64,000 nucleotides of DNA. Origin: Sphaerolaimus hirsutus. Its lineage: Eukaryota > Nematoda > Chromadorea > Monhysterida > Sphaerolaimidae. The position numbers and the translations under genes were made by a program. Shown here piece by piece: positions 11,236 to 23,635 of this stretch. The DNA lies in NCBI GenBank assembly GCA_964036195.1, contig OZ038456.1, forward strand, positions 23,847,792-23,911,791, given 5' to 3'. Below the pieces are notes generated by a model. It was not told the origin of the DNA. It saw only the letters and a list, made by a program, of their open reading frames with translations, and made no database searches. Position 1 is the stretch's first letter; each line of letters starts with the position of its first letter.

Positions 11236-12270
11236 CAGGGTTGGTTTTATAAAAATTCATTTTAGTAAAATTGTATAAAAATTGTATAAAAATTTTATTT
11301 TATTTTAATTTTATTCTTGTTTCATTTTATTTTTTATTATTTTATTCCCAAAAGTCATTAATAAAATAAAATGACACATTTTACAAAAATTTTACAAAAA
11401 TTGTACAAAAATTTTACAAAAAATCAGAATCATGCATGCAAGGCCAGAAAAATGTTATAATTAGACCAATACATGAAAAACCTGTGACAAATTTTGCCCT
11501 TACTTTTCAAAAGTTGCATGCAGTATGTATTGTTAGCTAGCTGCAAGTGTAAAGTTACAATTATTGATAAGAATGGTTTGCATTTTCAGTAAAAGGACTA
11601 GTGGAGTGTGCTGGGCACATTTATAAAATGTGATGCAATTTGTCAATTGTCATGACAAATGTAAAGTAAAGTGTCAATTGTCATGCAAAATGTCAAGTGT
11701 CATGTCAAATGTCATGCAAAGTGTAAATTGTGTATCCAAATCTTGTGTTTTTGTATCCATAGTATGTATTGTATCCAAATCTTATGTTTTTGTATCCAAA
11801 TGTTCACATAAGATTTGGATTCAACAACAACATAATTTGGATACAAAACATAAGATTTAGATATCAAACATAAGATTTGGACACAATTTGCATGACAATT
11901 GATACTTTATTTTTTACATGTCATGACAATTTACACTTTACTTTACATTTGTCATGACAATTGACACTTTGCATGACATTTTACATGACATTTGACACTT
12001 TACACTTGGGACTGCTCCCATATCCATGAATAAACAGGTAGAAACTCAAGCAACGAGATAAAATTTTACAAAAAAAATGAATTTTTATACAATTTTACAA
12101 AAATATGAATTTTTATACAATTTTACAAAAATTTTACAAAAATTCGAATTTTTATACAATTTTTATTTTTATTCTTAAATTTTCTATTTTATTTTATTTT
12201 ATTTTATTCTTGAATATTCCATTTTATTTTTATTTTATTTTTATTTTTTTCTGAGATTTTGCCAACTCTG
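11236..12270. mobile_element. hAT-like element with TTTTACAAAAATTTTA / ATTTTATTTT arms
   Basis: Ends CAGGGTTGG and CCAACTCTG; flanking 8-bp duplication ATCTTAAC / ATCTTTAC (11228-11235, 12271-12278). Copy B has the uninterrupted site near 37617-37626. A second fold-back of TGTCAATTG / TTTGGATAC words is nested at about 11600-12010. Confidence 0.85.
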
Positions 12271-12713
12271 ATCTTTACTAAATGTTTACATTTTCTGATA
12301 AAAAGTACTCAGCTCAGCTTTTTACGTATACTTGTCAGAGTATCCAAATGCAGACAATGCTATTTTTACACTGATTAGGTATGTACTTAGTTTGGGAAAA
12401 TATTATGAAATCCAGTATTATTCGTGTATTTGGCATACTTACAATAAAAGTTCTTAAAGTTTCAAAGTTACTGTAAATCTTCTTTATACATTGTGAACTT
12501 AAGAAATGACCAGACAAAAACTGCAAAATGTTACATTTTGTAATTTATACTCAATCAAAATTACAACATTATAATTTTCAGTATTTAGCAATAAATAAAC
12601 ACAAAATATATCCTTTACATCCACAAATACTTTCCAAAAATACAACAACAAAAAACATTTAACAACTGTACCCAAAACTACACTGTAAACTCCCCCCAAT
12701 AAACCCCCCACAG

Positions 12714-15700
12714 GAAAGTGCAGCGGCGCGCAACCCCCTCCCCCCTGGAATCACAGCAAAGTTTGACTCCTTTATCAGGATCAGTTGAGAGTGGGGGTGT
12801 ACTTGATGCGGCCACATTTGATAAAAAGGTATTTTTTGATGAGTTGGAAGGAATTTTGGGTTGTTGTTGTTTTTATTTTGTTGATTTTGATATTGTATTG
12901 ACTAGTGATAAACAACTGAGGGTATGCGACCATTTTCCACATTAGTCTATGTTATACAGTTGGTTGCTAGCACGAAAAAAAGTATCATCGAGCTTTGAGG
13001 ATTTGGCGCAAAAATTTCAGTAACTGATCGATCAACTTTGTATGCATTTGAGTATTAAAAAAATATAAAAGTATTTATACTTAAATGGGCACATTTCACT
13101 ACATCAGCCACTGCCAACAGAGATCAGAAACGATCCATTTAACTAAACTCAAACGTGTCAAAAACAGTATAGGTAATCAGTTTCCAAAATTTCAGCCGTA
13201 AACTAGCGTGTTGAGTAACACAAAGAGCATCACTAGGGCTCGAACTCGATTAGACTCGACTCGACTCGACTCGTGACTCGAGGGTAAAATAGGGTACCGA
13301 CTCGACCGGAAAATTATGGCCCTGACTCGAGACTTGAGGTTTTTGCCTGACTCGACTCGAAATTTTGGCATATTTCGAGCATGGGTTCCCATTGAATAAT
13401 GTCCAAAAGAATCAATTTTGATATGAATTTTTTGACATATTTTCAAAAAATTTGCACACGAGTGCGTATTTCCACGCCACATGCATGATATCTCATGGAT
13501 TGGTTTGGCATATTTATGTATTGAATGATGTTAAAATTTAAGTTTCTTATTGCCAATGGTGCCATGATGTGGTGCCTATGAATGGACATTTGTGTGTGTG
13601 GTAAGCGAGCCCCCACCAGACATTCACCATTACAAGAGGGTAGACAAACACTCACATTCAAAAATACTGGATAAATCCCGGGTTGTCGCTGATCATCTTC
13701 ATATGATAAGTTTTTTGTGTATAAAAACACTTGTTTCTGACAAGGAAACTTGCTTTCCAATCATGACATTGGCTTTACATGTAATTTACCAGCTTGTTTA
13801 TGGACAGCATTTTTTCAATGGTTTTTCTAAAAAAACATTGTTTTTTTCTACTATAAAAACCAGATCATTAAAAGATGTTGTATTTCCATCGCTAGGCTGG
13901 TTTTTTGCAAGCAGTATCATAAATTTCTGCAAGCATCATGCCAAAAAGTAACGCATCTGACTCGACTCGAGACTCGAGATTTTTGCCTGACTCGACTCAG
14001 CTTTTAACTGACTCGCCCGACTCGACTCGCCGACTCGACCAGAAAATTTTTGGGGTTGCGACTCGAACTCTAGTTTGAAAAAAATCGAGTTTCGAGCCCT
14101 AAGCATCACGCCAACAGTTTTGGCACTCACCCAAATGTTACGCACTTTTTACACATAAATTTTTGCACACAAATAACACCACAAACATCTCCCCCCAGTC
14201 CACCCAAACAATCGATTCTCTATCCGACTCGGCAATCGCGCACACGGCCGACATGCAGTCCAACCAGAACCAGTCCGGCGTCATCGGCACGCTGCCCACC
14301 GACGGATTATTGCCCGCTCATGATCAGAATGATAAGGATGTTTCTGATTGTGAAGGGAAGTTTGATGAATGTCCAGAGGAGATTGGTGTTCAGTTTGATG
14401 TGATAAGAGATTGTCCGGAATTTGAAGTCGATGGGGCTGGGGGTGAGTTTTGGGGGTTTTGATGATTTTTGTTGTTGAAACTGTGAGTTATTACTTGGCA
14501 ATTAGCCAAGATTTCCGATATATAGAAAATGGTGAATTCGAGTGACGTTTTTCTATACAATACTTTGCCATGAAAAGTCAAATTAAGCTTGCATGCACAA
14601 TGCGTAATGGAAGGTTGGCACTGATCCAAACAACGTGACACGGTTTCATTCTGCCTCGAAAGAACGGAATGCTCAAATTTCACTATGACGTGAATGAAAT
14701 CTGTGCAATAGAATTTTAATTTTCGACATAAATACCTATCTGGTAAATGATTTTATAACAATTAGTCACTCCAGTTCAAATTTGAAAATTTTGGCAGTCT
14801 GCCAATAAACATTTCTTTTTTCTCATTTCAGAAGGTGACGATACCATAACAATGGTTATGGTAGTAATTTTATTTCTATCCTGCAACACTTTGGCATTGG
14901 TAATAAATATTGTGGAAACATTTGGCACTCCAAGTAATCTACTTATAAACTACATGTCTGATGGAAGCAATTTTCTAGTCATTTTGAATTCTAGTGTCAA
15001 TTTTGTAATCTATGTTATTTTCTCAAAGGAATTTAGAGATGTGCTAGTGTGAGTGAATTTAATTTTCCGGTTTTTAAAAAACAGCTACACTTTGTATGTT
15101 ATTTTCCGCATTTCTCAGAAACAGATTACGCTTGGCGCGTCGGAGACCATCGACTAAAATCAATGGTGAAAATGTAACCTGTAGCAATGGGAACACATTT
15201 AACCTGTCAGTTTGATTGTAAATACAATGTGCATTGTGCAGGGGTCAATTTTGTAAGTGACAAGAAAAGTGGTAAGTGATACGACAAGTAACACCTAACT
15301 GTTAAGTCAAGTTGTAAGTGGTTGTAAATTAAGTAGCATTAGTGTTACTATAAAATCAATATCAGCAATGTCTTCTTGTCACTTGTCATTTACCAATTAC
15401 CAGTGGTCACTTATAACTTACCACTTAACTAACAATTTATAACATTACTTACCACTTTTCTTGTCACTTGTCCTCCTGCGGAATTGGCCCCAAGCATGCA
15501 TCATTTGGCATGAAAATCATTTTAACTTCACTCACATTTAAACTGTCCCCCAACCCCAACCCCCCAGTCAATCCACACGTCGACCCACCGACCCCCCTCC
15601 ACCCTACGCCGAGAAACGGCGCCAATCCAGCTCCATAACCCGTTCTGGCGCCAGCGTAGTCTATGGCGCCAGCGCCAACGCCAACGCAAAACCAAGGCGT

Positions 15701-18700
15701 TACACAACCAGAAGTCATGGCGTTGGCGCCATGGATAGACCGAATGGCGCGGTGCAGGACAAACGTGTGGTTACTGTGCCGCTGAGAAGGCAGTGCTGCG
15801 ACTGCGTGCATTATTGCCGCGCCTCTGGGGGTGCTAAATGGTTGGGGGGCTATTTTTTTGGGGGGGAGGGTAGTTGGGAGGAATTAGGAATCCATTCCAG
15901 AATTTTGTATGCGTGCAACGTGCTTTTTCAGAATTTGGTGTTTATACCTACCGTATTTCCTCGAAATACCCCCCGGGGGGTGATTGTTTCATAGTGCTCC
16001 CGAGAGGGGGGGGTTAAACGAGGGGGGGTATTTCGAGGGGGGGTTTATTATTTCATAAGAACTTTTTGAAATCCTAGTACAAAATCGTTGTTTGTGATGT
16101 GCGCTGGGGTAGAAAAATGCATCAATAACTGACATGTAAAGACTCCTGTAGACTAATATTAGGTTGTAAACTAAATAACCTTAATTTTTTTGCGATTTCA
16201 CAGTCATACGTCCCATTCTGTTGTACATTGGCGGATATAAATGCCGTTTGAGTATGTTGGGGTTTGGGGTTGGGGCTATGACGAAATGTTTTTGTTTCCT
16301 TTAATAATCCCCCAGTCCCGAGATAAGGGGGGTCTATAAAAACATGGTCATTTTGCATTTCCGATCTTGCTGATTGAGTTAGAACTCATTCATTTCTAGG
16401 CCAATTTGGACCGTTCAACACTTAAAATGATCGGGACAACCATCAGATAATATTTTTGAGGTCGTATTGGTGATGCCAGAACTCCTTATGCCGATTTGAC
16501 CCGGTTTTTAGACGAGTAAAATAAAGTTAACTGAACATGCTATCGTTTACTTTACACCACAAGAAGTCGAATACCACACGAATGAGTTCAATATCTCTTT
16601 CCAATAAAAAGTTATAGCACTTCAAACTTTCGCCTCCCATCCACATAAATAACCGCATGAAGAATGATGTGTGCAATGTCAAAACTCCAAATCTGTTTCT
16701 CAGCCGATTTTCACCGATGAACACTTCAAATGATCTCAATAACCTGGAGATCACATTGTGATGCTCAGGTTATCTCTATGGATTTTCAAAATGATAATTT
16801 CATACAAGAGTTCGCAATATTGGCTTCTATGGGAAATCTAATTAAATGTACAGATGATCTGAATTCTGAAGATTACAATGGAATCTCCAGGTTATTGTGA
16901 TCATTTAAGCATTGATCGACCCAGATCGGTCCAGAAATGGATGATGTACGGAGCTTCAAAAGATCCGCCCAACGTCCAGATCAGCCGTTCAAAATGACAC
17001 CTTTTTATAGAACCCCCCTATCGCGGGTTTGGGGGATTATTCGAGGAAACAAAAAGATTTCGTCATAGCCCCAACCCCAAACCCCAACATACTCGAACGG
17101 CACTAATATCCGCCAATGTACAACAGGATGGGGCGCATGAATGTGAAATCGCAAAAAAATTAAGGTTATTTAGTTTACAACCTAATATTAGTACGTAGAT
17201 GGTATAAACACTGTTCTAACGTGATTACGACATTGTTTTAACGTGTGTTCTGCACTACGCAGAACACAAACTGCAGTATTTGTCATGTACGTTCTCTTAA
17301 CTCAATTTGGGGGGGGGGGTATTTCGAGGGGGGGGTGATTGTTTCATAGTGGTCTCGAGAGGGGGGGTCAAACGGGGGGGGGTATTTCGAGGGGGGGGTA
17401 TTTCGAGGAAATACGGTATTTGAAATGCACACGTTAGACATTCAATGCGAGGTTAGATTTAACTCATTTTGTTTTTCACGGGATATTATTCAAGGGGGTT
17501 GCTTGTTCAATGGCAATTTAACGGTGGCAAATAATCTGGAAAAAAAGTGTAAGTCTGTAAAATTTCAAAAAAAATTCTTTTTTAATTTCTACCACACAAA
17601 GCGCACCCCCGCAGCGGAACCGAATCTCGCCGCTCACTGGAGCTGCGCGGCAGCAACTCGTGCCGCGCGCACAAACTCCTCGTGCAGCCGGGCGGCGGCC
17701 AGGTGCAGCGCAGCGTCACGCAGCGCAACAGGCGCAGGTTTGTTTCGGTGTGCACGCTACATTTTGGGTTGTGCAAAGTGTGCGCGCCAGTGCGGCGCTC
17801 TTGGCGTATACGTATACTTAAGTACAGAGTAAATATTTACGTTTACATTTAGTCCGATGAAAAATACCAGTTGTAGCCACTTTTACGCGTACTTTTTGAA
17901 AGTACGCGAGTACCTAATGTAATGTACAGAAAATGTACTTTAAGGGGTGTTTACAGCACAATCAAAAATCTGTGGGGACGTAGAAAGTAACCAACGTTTT
18001 CCATAAAAAAATACCAACAGCGAGTAAAATATAAATACCTACCGTATTTCCTCGAAATACCCCCCTCGAAATACCCCCCTCAAAATGGGCACTATGATTT
18101 TTTAAACCCCCCTCGAAATACCCCCCCCCCTCCAATTTACTGTCTAGGGAACGTAATGTGGTTTGTGATACGGGAAACGCAGATTGCAGGTTAAAAACAA
18201 TGACTGTGTTATGTTAGAACATTCTTTATACCGTCTACGTACATATATAAGTCTATAGAGTCGTATAAATGGCGGTTTTTTTGAATTCTTCGACGTCTGT
18301 GTACGTTACAAACGACAATTTCATACTGGGATTTCGAAAAATTTCTGGCGAAATAATAACCCCCACCTCGAAATACCCCCCTCGTTTAACCCCCCTCAAA
18401 ATTACCACTCTGAAAAAATAAACCCGACGGGGGTAATTCGAGGAAATACGGTTCTTAACGTTTACGTTTTGAAACGTTTACGTTTACATACTTTAACAAC
18501 TCTTATGTTGACGAAGCCCAAAAATAGTAAAATGGCGCCATTTATGAACGATCAATATCCACAAAATCACTATAAATCCCATTCTAAAAACTCCACAGAC
18601 AAAGTCAAAACAGACATTCACTAATCCAAAATCCCCAGTCGCAATCAGAGGAAAAACACTGTGGCAATCAAATGTGTAAAGAGAGAAAAAGAACCACCAG

Positions 18701-21700
18701 TCAGATGTGAGCAGTTTTTTTTTATTTTTTTATTTTTTTTAAATTTTAAAATATGCTAAAACCCGCAGAGAATACCGAAAATCTGAGCGTGGGAACGATG
18801 TTCAGTGTCGAAATGCGTTTCAAATGGTGCAGACTTGCTTGGATGGGAATTTGTCTAGCGATGGGGTAGGTGCCGTTTTGTAAAATGTATCAGTTCAGTA
18901 TGTGGTGAAATGAAATAATTTGTTGGTGAAATGAAAATTCTAGCTGTACTCCGTACCGCATGCTATGCAATTTTTCTGAATTAAAAACTCCATCGTGACC
19001 TAATAAAATCAGAATCGTTCCGCCTTTTTTGACAATGCTTTCAATTTTTGCTTTCAAGTGCGCGCATAAGTATGGCATTGGTGGGTCGACAGTGGCATGT
19101 AAGACATAAGGGCGTAGGCTTGCTTGGCATCTAACCCGCTTGGCATCTAGACCCGTTTCGGGGGTGCCATGGGGGAGGCGGCTGCTCAGCTAGCTAGCTA
19201 TCCCGAGGCTACTATCCCCTGATACCCCCACGAGAACGAGAACGTAAATGACAATAGGTACGGTTTGTGATCCGGACAATATCATAGAACACACTTTCAA
19301 AACCATGACTGAGTTACGTTAGAACCGGTTTTATACCATCTAAATAAATAAGTCTAGGTATAGACTCTTTTACATAGTGATTATTGTTGTATTTTTCAAC
19401 ATCTGCATAAACTGGGAGTTCAAAAAGTTTCTGGCGAAACAATAAGCTCCCCTCAAAATACCCCCCTCGTTTAACCCCCCTCAAAATACCCCCCTCGTTT
19501 ACCCACCCCCTCAAAATACCCCCTCGTTTACCCCCCCCCCCTCAAAATTCTCACTCTGAAACAATCACCCCCGTGGGGTATTTCGAGGAAATACGATAGT
19601 AAAATTACCAAAGAATAGCTCCTTACCCCTATATTTCAAGTACTGCGGTATTTCGAGGACGGGTTTTAATTCGAGAGAATACCGTTGTCTGAAAACTATC
19701 AACTTTCATTCACAAACTTTATCACCGAAACCCTAAAATGAAATTTTTGCCCCAGAAATCAAGTATACTACCAAGAAAGGATCGCGATGGACAAGAAAAT
19801 GCTGAAAATGCGATTGACAAACCGCCTGATTACACGTGGGTTTTACTATGATCCGGGCAAAAAAGTGCAACAATTTGGTAGCCCAATATAATCTTTTGTA
19901 GCCCATTTCACTTAATCATTCGAGCATTTTGAAACAATTCTTGTCACTTTACACCCCGCACAAAAGTGTTGTCAAGTGTTCAAATGTCATGCTAAAATAT
20001 CACACAAATTTTCATGCAAACTATCAAAAGTTTCTTGAAATATGAAGCTTTAACGATAATTGTCACTAATTTTTCACTGTAACACAGCTAATAATGTGCT
20101 TGTGAAGTGCACTGAAGCCGTCTGAAGTGCCCCCTGTGATCACACTTCAGAGCCTGATCACGCCTGATCACCAGGCACTTCACCACCCGTGATCACACTT
20201 CAGAGCCTGATCACGCCTGATCACCGATGGAATGCACTTCACCGACACTTCACGAATGTTATTACTAAATTGTTTACAGAAATAAAAAATCAGAAATTCG
20301 TGAAGTGCGTTGAAGTGCCTGCAAGGCTCTGCGTGAAGGCACTTCACCGCAGATCACGGCAGATCACCAGCACATTTTTGCTGTGTAAGCACCGCCTTGA
20401 ATAATTATTTTTACCAAACTTTCAGGGCGGCGACGACAAGCCATTATTCTGCCGCGCCAAAAACTGACACAACTTGCCAATCGGAAAACAATGGAAAAGT
20501 GACTCGTTCATCGACTCGTACAAATAATTCTATTCGCTCACTTGTCAAAACTGTCAGGGGGGTTCGTGGGGGTGGTTCTACCTTTTTTTGTTGTGAAAAT
20601 GTAATATCTCTAGGGGGTTAATTTTTTCAGAGTGCAAGTTTTGAGGGGGTTAATCGGGGGGTCACACGTGCAGATATTCAGTGGGTAATTTCAAAAAAAT
20701 GACAGGTAAAACACCCTTAAAGAGAAAATTTACCTGGCACTTTTTCACCACAAACTATCCTCAAATTCTCCAACATTAACCACCATTTTTCACAAAAAAA
20801 AAACATCCACACTCTCGCAGAACGCTTTCAATCCACCTAGCACCTACAACAGAATAGGACCCGGCTATCTACAGTCAATCACAAATCGACCAGTCGTGAG
20901 AAATCACAACAGAAACAGAGATAGCAGCAGTAAAGTTGGTTTTGGGGGGGGGGGTTGTTTTTGAGGTGGGGTGTAGTGATGGAAAAGTGCCAGTAAAATG
21001 GTGCCAATAACCAAGGACACCAAGTATCGAGATGCCATCAAATACACTACATTGCATTGGTGTCAACAGGTTTTTGAGCTTTTTTGAAATTATAATAGCT
21101 ACCGTATTTCCTCGAAATACCCCCCCCCTCAAAATACCCCCACTCCCGCCCCACCCCTCAAAATGGGCACTATGAATAAATAACCCCTCCCCACTTGAGT
21201 GTAAATAAAACGTCAATGACAAAAGCTGCAGTTCAGTACCCATGCAATGCATAACACACGTTAAAAACAATGATTGTGTTACGTTAGAACATGGTTTATA
21301 CCATCTTCATACTTATATAAGGCTGTAGACTCTTATATACCGTATTTCCTCGAAGTACCCCCCGGGGGTGATTGTTTCATAGTGGTCCCGAGAGGGGGGG
21401 TTAAACGAGGGGGGGGGGTATTTCGAGGGGGGGGGTATTTCGAGGGGGGGGGGGTATTATTTCACAAGAAAATTTTGGAAAACCAAGTACAAAATTGTCG
21501 TCTGAAACGTACGCAGACGTCGAAAAATGCAACAAAAACTGCCATTTATAAAGTTCTGTAGACTAATATTAGTATGTAGATGGTATGTACACTGTTCTAA
21601 CGTGACACAGACATTGTTTTAACATGTGTTCTGCAGTACACAGAACACAAACTACAGTTATTGTCATGTACGTTCCCTTTTCACTCAATTGGGGGGGGGG

Positions 21701-22289
21701 TATTTCAAGGGGGGGGGTATTTCAAGGGGGGGGGGGTATTTCGAGGAAATACGGTATGGTGATTTTTGGCACATTTTTCTACGTCTGCGTACATTATTAG
21801 TACCAGGAGTTCAAAAAATTTCTGTTGAAATAGTAAACCCCCCTCAAATTATCCCCCCCTCGAATTATCCCCCCCCCCCCTCGAAATACACCCCTCGAAA
21901 TTCTCACTCTGAAAAAATAAACCCCCTGGGGGTATTTCAAGGAAATACGGTAACTATTTTGAAAGCCGCCTGCGCCATGGAAAGTCGTGCCAAACACCAA
22001 ACCAGGCGCCACAAGAGCGGTGCCATAATGGGCACCGCGCAAATAGCACCAACACCATGGCGCCATTCCACAAGCCTTCAAGGCATTGTGCGAGTGATTG
22101 TGCGAGGTTGAATGTGTTTATAAATTTATAATGTCCGCATTGTCAAAGTAACGGAAAACTCGTTGCACTTGTGAAATTAACTTTCTCAAATTTCGAATTC
22201 ATTTTCAGACCGACGCAAAAAGTGAGGATGCAGATGAATGTGAAGAGAGTTTGCTCGCAGTGGATCCATGTGTTTTGACAAGCGTTTGA
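12714..22289 (+). CDS. GPCR gene A, 3' half (FMRFamide-receptor-like), partial
   Basis: Exons by position: 7, 12714-12828; 8, 14199-14442; 9, 14832-15048; 10, 15119-15205 if spliced on or to the stop at 15215; tail exons 15568-15840, 17615-17737, 18599-18706, 18769-18865, 19756-19835, 20426-20561 and 22209-22289. Every junction has GT/AG and keeps one frame. Exons 7-8 encode the long acidic third intracellular loop; exon 9 encodes TM6 and TM7 with NSSVNFVIY in place of NPxxY. Coding differences from gene B are few and mild (Glu/Asp, Ser/Thr, Ser/Ala, His/Pro, one Arg/Thr at a junction, several silent), so both copies look functional. Exons 1-6 should lie left of the window, about 2 kb upstream if intron 6 resembles that of gene B. 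Confidence 0.85.
13234..14101. mobile_element. hAT-like element with GACTCGACTC arms
   Basis: Ends TAGGGCTCGAA and TTCGAGCCCTA; exact 8-bp duplication AGCATCAC (13226-13233, 14102-14109). Copy B shows a single AGCATCAC at about 38565-38572. Arms are GACTCGACTC arrays; the middle 550 bp is non-repetitive and has no convincing ORF. Confidence 0.93.
15205..15567. mobile_element. fold-back element with GTAAGTGACAAG arms, copy A
   Basis: Within this intron an element spans about 15239-15492. Its ends are CAGGGGTCAATT and GAATTGGCCCCA, and its arms are GTAAGTGACAAGAAAAGTGG. Gene B has it at 39666-39919. It belongs to the GGGCCARTTCC family (51972, 52711, 55025). Confidence 0.65.
15951..17416. mobile_element. 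compound CCGTATTTCC element in gene A tail intron
   Basis: Type I ends flanked by TA. It is enlarged by the 1021-bp element at 16162-17182. The homologous intron of gene B holds a different family (type II, 40406-41250) at the same place. Confidence 0.85.
16162..17182. mobile_element. palindromic element GGTTGTAAACTAAATAACC nested in type I
   Basis: Inverted ends GGTTGTAAACTAAATAACC, flanked by an 8-bp duplication TAATATTA (16154-16161, 17183-17190). The intact type I core at 21557-21583 has one TAATATTA, confirming insertion. The arms include a GTTTGGGGTTGGGG stretch and match for several hundred bases. Confidence 0.85.
17806..18523. repeat. ACGTTTACGTTT-armed repeat around a type I element, copy A
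   Basis: Degenerate TACTTAAGTACGCG / ACGTTTACGTTT words flank the type I element at 18042-18451 and end near TTTAACAACTCTT. Similar words recur at 31457-31890. Ends are unclear; possibly another CAGAGTTG-type hAT. Confidence 0.45.
18042..18451. mobile_element. CCGTATTTCC element (type I), copy A
   Basis: Type I ends; left flank TA, right flank mutated to TT. Paralogue at 41851-43073, which carries a further hAT-like insertion. Confidence 0.8.
18890..19117 (-). other. conserved - strand ORF in tail intron of gene A
   Basis: A - strand frame of more than 65 codons opens near 19117 and includes VKKGGTILILLGHDGVF, a GG-hydrophobic-LG pattern seen in Rossmann-like or GATase-like folds. Gene B has the same DNA (43597-43800) with one silent change but a 1-nt deletion in the KKGG homopolymer. 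It may be an antisense gene fragment; no family named. Confidence 0.3.
20083..20385. mobile_element. CACAGC-ended fold-back element, 3-bp target TAA
   Basis: Ends CACAGC and GCTGTG with a TAA duplication (20080-20082, 20386-20388). The interior repeats GTGAAGTGC, CACTTCAC and GATCACGCCTGATCAC. Absent from gene B. CACAG ends plus a 3-bp duplication suggest a CACTA/EnSpm-type non-autonomous element. Confidence 0.75.
21102..21950. mobile_element. CCGTATTTCC element (type I) with a second copy nested inside
   Basis: Outer ends flanked by TA; paralogue at 49700-50096. A second type I element (21340-21754) inserted into it at TA after the duplication. Confidence 0.88.
21340..21754. mobile_element. 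nested type I element with empty site in copy B
   Basis: Flanked by TA (21338-21339, 21755-21756). Copy B reads CTTATATATGGTGG (49909-49921) without it, showing a 2-bp TA duplication. Confidence 0.9.
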
Positions 22290-22939
22290 ATATGAATTTA
22301 CAAAATGTTGTATATTCTTTTCAAACCCACTGAGAGTTTATTGCTGCTGAACAAAAGCGCATGAAGGTTTCTATTTCTGTAAAGATCACAAACACTTTGT
22401 CAAGTGACAACCACAAATGACAAGTTGAATTTGTAATTCAGAGTATACATAACTTGACACTTGATTTGACTTGACTTGACACTTGACACTTGACATTGTG
22501 CAACATTGGCTACTGATATGAGATTTTTATACATAGCTTTAACTACCTATAAATCTATATGATAAGACATCTGTATTAACACTTCTACCTAACATGCAAA
22601 ACTCGAGTGATAATTTGCTTTGTACTTTTGAATATTTTGAATTGACTGGTCAAAAATTGAAAGCAGTAGATCACTCTAGCTTCCTTCCCTATGTTGTTTG
22701 TACATGTAAAAAAATGTGTAGGATTTTTCTTATGTTAGCTTTCAAGTTTTCTTTGAGGATATTGAAGCAGTATTGACATGCTATAATTTACTGACTGCAC
22801 ACTTTCCACTGAAATGTACCTACCATCATATCCAAATAAAGGAAAAAATATTTTTGATGTTTTTGTCATTTCACATTCCTCTCTCATGGTGGGGAATTTG
22901 GTGCAAAATTGTACATGTAGATTTATTCAGCAGAATATG
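22290..22939 (+). other. 3' UTR and downstream of gene A
   Basis: No ORF. It holds GACTTGACACTTGACAC repeats at 22460-22500 and a candidate AATAAA at 22835-22840 (gene B 50925-50930). Homology with copy B ends about 100 bases later. Confidence 0.6.
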
Positions 22940-23129
22940 TAAGGCGGCGTTTACACGGATTTGCTGACAAAAAATGCAATTTTTATAACTGTTCTTGTGG
23001 AATCAACGTGAAATATATTACATGTGTGATACCTCAATTGATTGTGATTGTGCCAGCTTCACTGTCTGGGGCATACATCAAATTCCATAATTTCCCTTAT
23101 CACGCACACTAGATCACACTATTGTCATG

Positions 23130-23215
23130 TTGTCGTAGGTTTGTCGGAGGGTTTGTTCTACGCGGCCTTGCTAGCGAGGCCACGTAGAACAAACCCTCCG
23201 ACAAACCTACGACAA
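23130..23215. repeat. 39-bp-stem hairpin
   Basis: TTGTCGTAGGTTTGTCGGAG and the rest of the arm (23130-23168) pairs with 23177-23215 with one mismatch across an 8-base loop. Seen once in the window. Confidence 0.85.
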
Positions 23216-23357
23216 GAAGAAAAATACATTATTTGTTGTGCATTATTGCGTAATCTATAAAAATTAATTATTGTTCCATGTAATGGGGTCGATCAAATAA
23301 TGATCAATTGAGGCGTCCCATCTCTATACTTATTGGTTTTCACCCAAAAACATGGTT

Positions 23358-23557
23358 NNNNNNNNNNNNNNNNNNNNNNNNNNNNNNNNNNNNNNNNNNN
23401 NNNNNNNNNNNNNNNNNNNNNNNNNNNNNNNNNNNNNNNNNNNNNNNNNNNNNNNNNNNNNNNNNNNNNNNNNNNNNNNNNNNNNNNNNNNNNNNNNNNN
23501 NNNNNNNNNNNNNNNNNNNNNNNNNNNNNNNNNNNNNNNNNNNNNNNNNNNNNNNNN
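23358..23557. other. assembly gap (200 N)
   Basis: Exactly 200 N, likely a fixed-size scaffold gap. It abuts a 22-bp perfect inverted repeat (23558-23579 / 23614-23635). Confidence 0.98.
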
Positions 23558-23635
23558 CTTTTGCATGGCAGCGTGAGCTGTGTCAAAGTGCTGCAAACAT
23601 TAAAGATACAAAAAGCTCACGCTGCCATGCAAAAG
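23558..23635. repeat. 22-bp inverted repeat bordering the gap
   Basis: CTTTTGCATGGCAGCGTGAG (plus CT) at 23558-23579 pairs perfectly with 23614-23635 around a 34-base loop. Confidence 0.85.

Larger units (their letters stand above)
8432..22939 (+). repeat. segmental duplication, copy A
   Basis: Together with 1-60 this matches 35816-51030 nearly base for base outside large indels. It carries exons 7-10 and all tail exons of GPCR gene A. Insertions private to copy A are the gypsy element, 9313-9797, 9828-10389, 11236-12270, 13234-14101, 20083-20385 and 21340-21754. Homology ends abruptly at CAGAATATG, about 100 bp past a shared AATAAA. Confidence 0.93.

Noticed and set aside
12718-12945. Stand-alone small protein starting at ATG 12718
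   Set aside because: The first 115 nt are GPCR exon 7; the rest is intron read through a GT donor.
15464-15811. 115-codon - strand ORF (and 39891-40238) conserved in both copies
   Set aside because: It lies opposite tail exon 1, whose + strand frame joins its neighbours in phase; Gly-rich content reflects GC-rich exon sequence.
21274-22111. Gly/Pro-rich ORFs near C/G tracts
   Set aside because: Produced by homopolymer arms of CCGTAT elements.
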